This document shows, piece after piece, positions 1-5,398 of a stretch of DNA of 5,398 nucleotides. A program made the translations under genes and the position numbers. The DNA is from Hippea sp. Its GTDB lineage: Bacteria; Campylobacterota_A; Desulfurellia; Desulfurellales; Hippeaceae. The stretch lies in contig WFRG01000144.1 of assembly GCA_015486705.1 (NCBI GenBank), positions 1 to 5,398 on the forward strand, read 5' to 3'. Each line of letters opens with the position of its first letter. The stretch's first letter is position 1. Below the pieces are notes generated by a model. The model was not told the origin of the DNA and searched no databases. It saw only the letters and a list, made by a program, of their open reading frames with translations.

Positions 1-2599
1 CATAAACCGGAGATGATTTGAGCATATCGGCACTCACATAGACTACTTCGTGTTGATCCCTTGTGTAGATTGGTTGATTGTAGTAGCCCTTTTTAACTGT
101 TACAAGCTCCCTCAATGGAATTTCCTTTCCATTTGTTCCTTTTACGTACAAATCCAAGATCTGCTCTAAATAGCCCCTTTTCTTTTTTGGTAGCCTAACG
201 ATTATGTAGGTGGGTTCTGAGGCGTATTTATCTGTGATCCAGCTGACTTTGTATCCGTGTACGAGTTTGTAGAGCAGATCTGCTATCTTGTAAGGGGGCA
301 CACCTGAGTAAATTGCCTTGTAGTAATTGATTTTAAACCTGTATTCCTCAAATGGTGGATAAACTGAGCTATCGACATTTGTTATGCCATAGGTTGTTTT
401 GAACTCTTTTTCCACATATTTTGCCGTTTTTCTCAAAATTTCGTAGTTTGGACCATAAATTTGTGCCAGCACTTGGGCCCTCGTAGGCGGTCCTGGGGGA
501 TTTTCGAAGATCATGATCTTTGCATCTTTGAACTTTTCTCTGAGTTTGTTGAGTTTCCTGTCGAGTTCCATCACTATCTTGTGTGTTTTTGGCCTATTTT
601 CTTTAACAATCTTTACCCTTATTTGAGCGATATTGGGCGTATTGAGCATCTCATAGCTTCTCATTAGGGCTCCAAAATCAAGCGGCGCTGTAATACCTGT
701 ATATATTTCGTAATCCTCAACGTATTTGTTGTTGCCAATGAGCTTTCCAACGGCCTGTGCGACCCTCTGGGTTTCTTCCAATGGGGCAGAAAGTGGTAAT
801 TTTACCTCGACCAAGAAAGTATTGACATTGCTATTTGGTAACATTTTGAATTCAACGCCTAAAGGGCTCAAAGGTCCGTTTATGCCGCTCGGTCTTACAA
901 ACTGCCATGCAATCATCAATGTGGATCCAATTACAGCGATAAATACGAATAAATATAATGATTTCCTTAAAATTGCTCTCCTCACAAAGGGAATAAATGT
1001 TGTTTTGTATAGCTTTTCGAGGAACGGTTTTTTCTTTTTCTTGTCGTGATGTTTGTTTTCTCGCATTTTGTTCTTGAGCAGGTAAAACGAACCATACGGT
1101 ACTATGGTGTATGCCAAAAACAGAGAGGTTATCATCGCAATGGGCACGTTTAATGGGATTGGTCTCATGAAAGGCCCCATCATGCCTGAAACAAACGCCA
1201 TGGGAATGAATGCCAAAACAACAGCTACTGTTGCAATATTTGTGGGATTTCCTATCTCGTTTGTCGCCAAAATGATTCTGTTCCTAAATTCGCCAAAACC
1301 AAAATGGATGTGCCTGTGCAGATTTTCTATGACAACAATGCCGCTATCGACCAACAACCCCAATGATAAAATCAAAGCAAACAGTGTAATTCTATTAATA
1401 CTTTGTCCCAAAATATAGCTTGCAAACAACGTAAACAATAAGACAAATGGCACCATAACGGTAATTATAAGCGATTCTTTAAAGCCTAAGAATATCAAAA
1501 GTATAAAAGCAACGACAATTACAGCGATGGCTAAATGTTCAAGTAACGTATTGACAGCCCGATTTGCCTTGCCCGCATAATTTCTCATTACCGCTAAACC
1601 GACATGTTCAGGAAGCATGGCCTTTTTTATTGCATCCAATCTATTGAGTACATCTTTTACTACAAATACGGCATTTGCTCCGGTCTTTTTTGCTATAGTT
1701 ATTGTCACTGCATTGTATAAGTTGTTGAAATCCTTTTTGCCCGAGGCCTTACCCCAAGCAAACGTTGTTGCATAATTGACGTCTGCTGCACCTTCATACA
1801 CATGGGCTACATCCTTTAAAAAAATGGGTTTTCCTTCCTTTACGCCCACTATAACATTTCCAACGTCTTTTGCGTTTTTAAACAGGTGTGTTACAAGAAC
1901 GGGGTGTCTTTTGTTGTTGTTTATTATACTGCCCGCTTGAACAAATACACCGCTTGACTTGAGTATGTTTATCAAATCATTAAGGCCTATCTTATACGAC
2001 GCCAGTTTTTGGGGGTTTATATCCACATTGACGGCTTTGGGCGCACCGCCAACTATGTAGTTCGTTCCCATATTTGGAACACCCCTAAGCTCTGCCAAAA
2101 CCTTACATGCCAACTTTCTCAGCTGATAGGGTGATAGATCCTTTGAATACAGTGTGATAGTCATTATGGGTATATCCTCAACACCGATGGATTTAATTAT
2201 GGGCTGATACGTCCCTTTTGGCATCCTGTCGTAGTTGCGCATAATCTTGTTGTAAAGCCTCATCAAGCACATCTGTTGATTTAATCCCACTTTGAATTGC
2301 ACAGTAGTAACAGCCATATCATCGATTGCATAACTGAACGTATGATCAACACCGTATATTGAGGCCACAATGCCTTCCAATGGCTTTACAATCTGGTTTT
2401 CCATTTCAATTGCCGATGTATTGGGCCGAATAACGATTATGTTTGCAGCCGGTACTTTGATTTCTGGGTTATACATTCTCGGCGTAATGAGCAGCGCCCC
2501 TATTCCTAAAACGGCTATTGTTATCATAATTAGTGGAGTAATTTTGGAGTTGTAGAAGCTTTTTGCCAATCTGCCGGCTATGTTGAGCTTTTCGTTCAT
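1..2599 (-). CDS. RND-family efflux permease subunit (AcrB/MdtB-like superfamily), C-terminus cut off by window edge
   Basis: Inner-membrane pump protein that exports substrates using the proton gradient, working as a trimer with a periplasmic adaptor and an outer-membrane channel. The frame runs from ATG at 2599 with no stop through base 1 (866 codons); family members have about 1000-1100 residues, so roughly the last 200, including TM8-12, are missing. Visible order: TM1 (~20-39), the family-typical NPEIKVP segment (44-50), first periplasmic porter region (~50-350), TM2 (~356-373), TM3 (~377-397), TM4 (~404-426) with GLLVDSGIVVIEN, TM5 (~453-471), SGMMGPFMRPIP (471-482), TM6 (~485-507), a Lys-rich cytoplasmic loop (509-546), TM7 (~548-566), then the second porter region. 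D418 matches AcrB D407; the next residue is Ser rather than the second Asp of AcrB. Its start overlaps the adaptor stop (ATGA), so the two are co-translated. Substrate cannot be told: no CusA-like metal ligands were recognised. The family assignment is very secure. Confidence 0.95.
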   Translation of the reverse strand, partial: MNEKLNIAGRLAKSFYNSKITPLIMITIAVLGIGALLITPRMYNPEIKVPAANIIVIRPNTSAIEMENQIVKPLEGIVASIYGVDHTFSYAIDDMAVTTVQFKVGLNQQMCLMRLYNKIMRNYDRMPKGTYQPIIKSIGVEDIPIMTITLYSKDLSPYQLRKLACKVLAELRGVPNMGTNYIVGGAPKAVNVDINPQKLASYKIGLNDLINILKSSGVFVQAGSIINNNKRHPVLVTHLFKNAKDVGNVIVGVKEGKPIFLKDVAHVYEGAADVNYATTFAWGKASGKKDFNNLYNAVTITIAKKTGANAVFVVKDVLNRLDAIKKAMLPEHVGLAVMRNYAGKANRAVNTLLEHLAIAVIVVAFILLIFLGFKESLIITVMVPFVLLFTLFASYILGQSINRITLFALILSLGLLVDSGIVVIENLHRHIHFGFGEFRNRIILATNEIGNPTNIATVAVVLAFIPMAFVSGMMGPFMRPIPLNVPIAMITSLFLAYTIVPYGSFYLLKNKMRENKHHDKKKKKPFLEKLYKTTFIPFVRRAILRKSLYLFVFIAVIGSTLMIAWQFVRPSGINGPLSPLGVEFKMLPNSNVNTFLVEVKLPLSAPLEETQRVAQAVGKLIGNNKYVEDYEIYTGITAPLDFGALMRSYEMLNTPNIAQIRVKIVKENRPKTHKIVMELDRKLNKLREKFKDAKIMIFENPPGPPTRAQVLAQIYGPNYEILRKTAKYVEKEFKTTYGITNVDSSVYPPFEEYRFKINYYKAIYSGVPPYKIADLLYKLVHGYKVSWITDKYASEPTYIIVRLPKKKRGYLEQILDLYVKGTNGKEIPLRELVTVKKGYYNQPIYTRDQHEVVYVSADMLKSSPVY
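2596..2599 (-). promoter_or_regulatory. ATGA stop/start overlap coupling adaptor and permease translation
   Basis: The last adaptor codon is followed by TGA (2598-2596), which shares bases with the permease ATG (2599-2597), giving ATGA. The bases just upstream (AAGATTGAA) contain no strong Shine-Dalgarno sequence. Permease translation therefore probably relies on ribosomes that have just finished the adaptor, a common way of keeping pump subunits in proportion. Confidence 0.85.
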
Positions 2600-3570
2600 T
2601 TCAATCTTGAGTTATTTTCAAGATAGTAAGGCGGGTTTACAACAATTCTCTCACCTTGTTTTAATCCACTCAATACTATGTATCTATTGCCTATTTTCTC
2701 ACCCAATCTAAGCATTCTAAAATGTACCACATTGCTTTTGTCTAAAACAAAAACACCCTCTATGCCGCCCCTTTCTACAATGGAGTTCTCAGGTATTGTT
2801 ATGGATTCAATGGGCTTTCTGGTGATTAAAACCTTTGCAAATTCGCCGGGGTGTATGAATTTGAATTTTGGTATGATGATTTTTACAAGATGGGTATGGG
2901 TTGTTGGGTCTTCACTTTTCTGCACGTACTGTGGAGAGCCATAAATCTTTTTTATTTTGATCTCTACGGGTATTTTTTTCATCTTGAGAAAGTTGCCAAA
3001 CAGCGAATCTGGGATATTTGCTTGCACTTGATAAAAGTTTGAGCCTTCAACAACAAGAAGTGGTTGTGATGGAGCTGCTATATCGCCATTTTGGACAAAT
3101 TTTTTGCTTATATAGCCATTTATCGGAGAACGTACAACTGAATAACCTAAAAGTGTCTTAATATCTTTTAGTGTAGCTTTTGCCTGTTCAAAGGTGCTTT
3201 TTGTTGCGATAAACGTTTTTTCTGACACAGCACCCTCTTTGTATAGCTTCTCAATCCTTATATAGTTGAACTTTGCGTTTTCAAAGTTCGCCCTTGCCTG
3301 TTTTATCTTTTCCCCTATACTTCTTGAGTCAATTTTTAAAAGTATTTCTCCTTTTTTCACTCTATTTCCTACATCAACCTTTAACCCTCTAACATAGCCC
3401 ATGAGTTTAGATGAGATTGTTACGCTGTTTTTTGATATTATAAAAGCCGGTATTTCGTTAAAAAGCGTTATTGTTTGTTTTTTTATTTTTATAACTTTTA
3501 TGCCGGAAGCTGAAGCCTGGAGAGTCAGTATGGCTATAAAACAGAAAGTTAACGGAATTAATCTTTTCAT
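2596..3570 (-). CDS. RND efflux periplasmic adaptor subunit (membrane fusion protein, HlyD/AcrA family)
   Basis: Periplasmic adaptor that links the downstream RND permease to an outer-membrane TolC-type channel; 324 residues, somewhat shorter than AcrA (397). ATG at 3570 is chosen because MKRLIPL opens a clean signal peptide: basic start, hydrophobic stretch to ~17, then QASASG as the cleavage region near residues 18-23. An in-frame TTG at 3597 would add nine residues ahead of it and fits less well. Residue 18 is Gln and there is no lipobox Cys, so this is not an evident lipoprotein. Order: first lipoyl half (~49-82, with DVGNRVKKGEILLKID), short two-helix coiled hairpin (~84-141), second lipoyl half (~145-175, RSPINGYI), beta-barrel (~180-252, HPGEFAKVLI), membrane-proximal domain (~255-324, ending LSGLKQGERIVV). 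R105, L109 and S116 form the R-x3-L-x6-S motif used by AcrA/MacA-type adaptors to dock on TolC. The stop overlaps the permease start by four bases. Confidence 0.94.
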   Translation of the reverse strand: MKRLIPLTFCFIAILTLQASASGIKVIKIKKQTITLFNEIPAFIISKNSVTISSKLMGYVRGLKVDVGNRVKKGEILLKIDSRSIGEKIKQARANFENAKFNYIRIEKLYKEGAVSEKTFIATKSTFEQAKATLKDIKTLLGYSVVRSPINGYISKKFVQNGDIAAPSQPLLVVEGSNFYQVQANIPDSLFGNFLKMKKIPVEIKIKKIYGSPQYVQKSEDPTTHTHLVKIIIPKFKFIHPGEFAKVLITRKPIESITIPENSIVERGGIEGVFVLDKSNVVHFRMLRLGEKIGNRYIVLSGLKQGERIVVNPPYYLENNSRLK

Positions 3571-3578
3571 CAACTGTA

Positions 3579-3607
3579 TATTTACCACTCTATCCAAATC
3601 GTGTCAA
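3579..3607 (-). promoter_or_regulatory. Candidate sigma70-type promoter of the adaptor-permease operon
   Basis: Reading the minus strand, a perfect -35 TTGACA (3607-3602) is followed by a 17-bp spacer and TAAATA (3584-3579). A TGG lies immediately before it, giving an extended -10 context. The -10 itself matches TATAAT at only three of six positions. The 20-odd bases upstream of the -35 (3608-3629) are very AT-rich and could act as an UP element. Transcription would start around 3573-3571, one to three bases before the adaptor ATG at 3570. It is supported by its position right after a terminator, in the only intergenic gap of the window. Confidence 0.55.
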
Positions 3608-3629
3608 AATTTCTTAACTAATAAACATT

Positions 3630-3659
3630 AAAAAAAAAGAGGGGGCATACACCCCCTCT
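3630..3659 (-). terminator. Intrinsic (rho-independent) terminator of the chemoreceptor gene
   Basis: On the minus strand a perfect 8-bp stem (AGAGGGGG, 3659-3652, pairing with CCCCCTCT, 3645-3638) closes a six-base loop and runs straight into a nine-base T tract (3638-3630). The stem starts four bases after the chemoreceptor stop at 3664. Read on the plus strand the hairpin is not followed by a T run, so it should act in one direction only. It separates the chemoreceptor from the efflux operon. Confidence 0.93.
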
Positions 3660-3663
3660 ACCT

Positions 3664-5398
3664 TTAAACCTTGAATTTGTTAATTAGGGAGTCAACCTTT
3701 GATGACAAACCACCCAGCTCTTCGGCAGCCCTTGAAACGGCCTCTACGGCTTTTAAATTATCCTCAGCAGCATTCGCAATGTCTTTGATCTGCATATCCA
3801 TTTCTGAGAATGTTGAAGATAGCTCTTCCGTTGCTGCACTTGTTGAATTGATTTCCTCTATCACCTTGCTTGTTTTTTCCACAACATTTTCTACGTTGTG
3901 TTTATCCTCTTCAGCCTTTTTCTCTTCTTCTAAAATCATTTCGCTTGCTTCAGATGTCTTTTCTACTGCCGTTTTGGTGTCGTTTTGAATCTTTGTTATC
4001 ATGTTTCTGATCTCTTCTGTAGCATGCTGTGTTTTTTCAGCCAATTTCCTAACTTCGTCTGCAACAACGGCAAAGCCTCTACCAGCCTCTCCAGCACGCG
4101 CCGCTTCAATTGCAGCATTCAATGCAAGTAGGTTCGTTTGGTCTGCTATCTCATTAATGACGCCAACGATTTGCCCAATCTCTTTTGAGGATTCTCCAAC
4201 AGTGTTAATTTGCTCCATTGCTTCTTTTGCCAATTGTGCATTCTGTCTCATTCTCTCAAGTCTCTTTTCTATGTCTGCGATCATCTGGTTGTTAACTTCG
4301 CCAACCTCATTTGCGAGCATTGTTATGTTCTCTGTCGTTCTTGCTATGCTGTCCACAGCTTCTGTGGTATCGTTCATAGCTGTTGCAATTTCTCTTGTGT
4401 TTTGGGATGTCTCTTCAATGGATGCAGACATTTGATTTGCCGCATCCTGAAGGCGTGAGGATTGGGTATTTAAATCCGAGAGATTGTTCTTAATGTCTCT
4501 GATCATGAATTGTGTCTTTTCTATGAACTTATTGAACCACTCTGCAAGTTCCCCTAACTCATCATGGCTTTCAACTTTTATTCTCCTTGTGAGATCGCCT
4601 TCGCCACCTGCCAGATTTTTAGCTTCCATCGTCAGCATGTTTATGTTAGCTAGCACGTATTTAAATACTGCTACGATGAGTAATACAATTGAGATAACAC
4701 CAGCCAAGAACAGGATTGAGTAAATTATTAGGTTTGTCATTGCAGCATCTATTCTGCTTTGCAGGTCCTCGATAATCGTTTTTTCCATAAAGTCTTCAAT
4801 ATTTTTCAAGATATTGATCTTCTTTGTTATTGTTTTAAACCAGTATTCAGGGTCAACACCGAAATTACCTTTACCAAAGTGGCTTATGGCTATCTGACGC
4901 ATCCTGTTGACCTCTTGTATGCATTGGCCTCTAAAATGTTCCTTAAAGTAATCCAAAAATTTCCCATTTGCCGATATTTTAAATGAGTGCAGGTAACTTT
5001 TCTGTTCTGCCACTAGCGTTATGAATTTTTCATACATTCCAGGCCCAAAGTGATTTTGGGCGAATGTGTTTGATAGAACGGCCCTTTCTATGCCTGCCCT
5101 TTCTTTTGAGAGCAGGAAGTTTGTGTAAGCGTTGAGTTCCTTTGATATGTAGGAGTTGTCTGTTCCGAAGCCTATTGCACCCACAGCATTCAAAAGATCC
5201 GAGTTTATCTTTGTGTAATAAGCCACCTCCTGTTTCACAGGTATGGCAAGGTTATCCACCTTTTGTCTGATCTGGTTTATGTATTGTAACTGCTCCATTG
5301 CAGATGTTATGTACCTTTTGAATCGCGGATTGCTATTTATATCTGTATGGGCCAGAGCTTTTTTAAGATCTTCCAATCTCTGATTGGTTAAGATTCTC
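3664..5398 (-). CDS. Methyl-accepting chemotaxis protein with NIT-type (nitrate/nitrite-sensing) periplasmic domain, N-terminus cut off by window edge
   Basis: Transmembrane chemoreceptor that controls CheA through CheW. The frame is open to base 5398. A TTG at 5376 is in frame but is probably internal, because the first membrane helix and first NIT helix must lie upstream. Counting from that TTG as residue 1: partial NIT-like helical sensor (edge to ~205) with the signature-like [12 protein letters not shown] (91-102); second membrane helix (~215-238); HAMP linker (~239-291) with [12 protein letters not shown]; and the cytoplasmic coiled-coil hairpin (~292-570). The hairpin tip, which binds CheA/CheW, is at 409-446 and includes [20 protein letters not shown] followed by [13 protein letters not shown], essentially invariant in the family. 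The protein ends INKFKV, without the NWETF-type pentapeptide that tethers CheR/CheB. NIT domains are named after NarX-like and NasR nitrate/nitrite sensors, but the ligand of this one is not shown by the sequence. A terminator follows directly, making this the last gene of its unit. Confidence 0.95.
   Translation of the reverse strand, partial: RILTNQRLEDLKKALAHTDINSNPRFKRYITSAMEQLQYINQIRQKVDNLAIPVKQEVAYYTKINSDLLNAVGAIGFGTDNSYISKELNAYTNFLLSKERAGIERAVLSNTFAQNHFGPGMYEKFITLVAEQKSYLHSFKISANGKFLDYFKEHFRGQCIQEVNRMRQIAISHFGKGNFGVDPEYWFKTITKKINILKNIEDFMEKTIIEDLQSRIDAAMTNLIIYSILFLAGVISIVLLIVAVFKYVLANINMLTMEAKNLAGGEGDLTRRIKVESHDELGELAEWFNKFIEKTQFMIRDIKNNLSDLNTQSSRLQDAANQMSASIEETSQNTREIATAMNDTTEAVDSIARTTENITMLANEVGEVNNQMIADIEKRLERMRQNAQLAKEAMEQINTVGESSKEIGQIVGVINEIADQTNLLALNAAIEAARAGEAGRGFAVVADEVRKLAEKTQHATEEIRNMITKIQNDTKTAVEKTSEASEMILEEEKKAEEDKHNVENVVEKTSKVIEEINSTSAATEELSSTFSEMDMQIKDIANAAEDNLKAVEAVSRAAEELGGLSSKVDSLINKFKV

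Noticed and set aside
507..520. Perfect 14-bp palindrome AAGATCATGATCTT, resembling an operator
   Set aside because: It lies deep within the permease coding sequence and simply encodes Lys-Ile-Met-Ile-Phe. There is no promoter context, so it is taken as chance.
726..1418. Two plus-strand open frames (726-1049 and 1104-1418) of just over 100 codons
   Set aside because: Both are antisense to the permease, which reads unbroken through this region with correct transmembrane and family motifs.
3571..3597. Upstream TTG start at 3597 for the adaptor, adding nine residues
   Set aside because: It would put charged residues (MDRVV) ahead of an otherwise textbook signal peptide starting at ATG 3570. 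No Shine-Dalgarno sequence supports the TTG, and it lies inside the predicted promoter spacer.
3671..3988. Plus-strand open frame of 105 codons opposite the chemoreceptor C-terminus
   Set aside because: Same reason: a low-complexity Ser-rich shadow of the heptad coiled coil on the minus strand.
4001..4435. Plus-strand open frame of 144 codons opposite the chemoreceptor
   Set aside because: It lies wholly antisense to the invariant signalling domain, and its Ser/Ala-rich product is the shadow of a strongly constrained gene. No recognisable domain.
5374..5376. TTG at 5376 as the true start of the chemoreceptor
   Set aside because: The frame stays open to the window edge, and the protein would lack its first membrane helix and the start of the sensor domain. 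The gene is treated as running beyond the window.

Overview
All genes in this window lie on the minus strand, so the biology reads from right to left. Base composition is moderately AT-rich (roughly 40% GC by eye). The proteins are rich in Lys and Ile, and a chemoreceptor sits next to a Gram-negative tripartite efflux system. This fits a motile, diderm, possibly thermophilic bacterium. The style resembles Desulfurellales (Hippea-like) or Campylobacterota relatives, but that is an inference from composition and protein flavour, not a demonstrated assignment.

Layout, in transcription order. (1) At the right edge, 5398 down to 3664, is a methyl-accepting chemotaxis protein with a periplasmic nitrate/nitrite-sensing (NIT-type) domain. 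Its N-terminus is cut off by the window edge. (2) Four bases after its stop codon is a strong intrinsic terminator (3659-3630). (3) A short gap holds a plausible sigma70-type promoter (-35 at 3607-3602, -10 at 3584-3579). It is placed so that the transcript would begin almost at the next start codon. (4) From 3570 to 2596 is an RND-efflux periplasmic adaptor (membrane fusion protein, HlyD/AcrA type) with a signal peptide and a TolC-docking RLS motif. (5) From 2599 to the left edge is a large RND inner-membrane permease. It overlaps the adaptor by an ATGA junction and is open through base 1, giving 866 codons with about the last 200 residues outside the window.

The adaptor and permease form one translationally coupled operon and should build a proton-driven tripartite efflux pump together with a TolC-family outer-membrane channel. 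That channel is not in this window. The chemoreceptor is a separate transcription unit, and nothing in the sequence ties it functionally to the pump. I see no tRNA, rRNA, CRISPR array, insertion sequence or clearly novel system. The window is compact and conventional, and the points worth a second look are details of the permease proton-relay motif and of the intergenic promoter/terminator.
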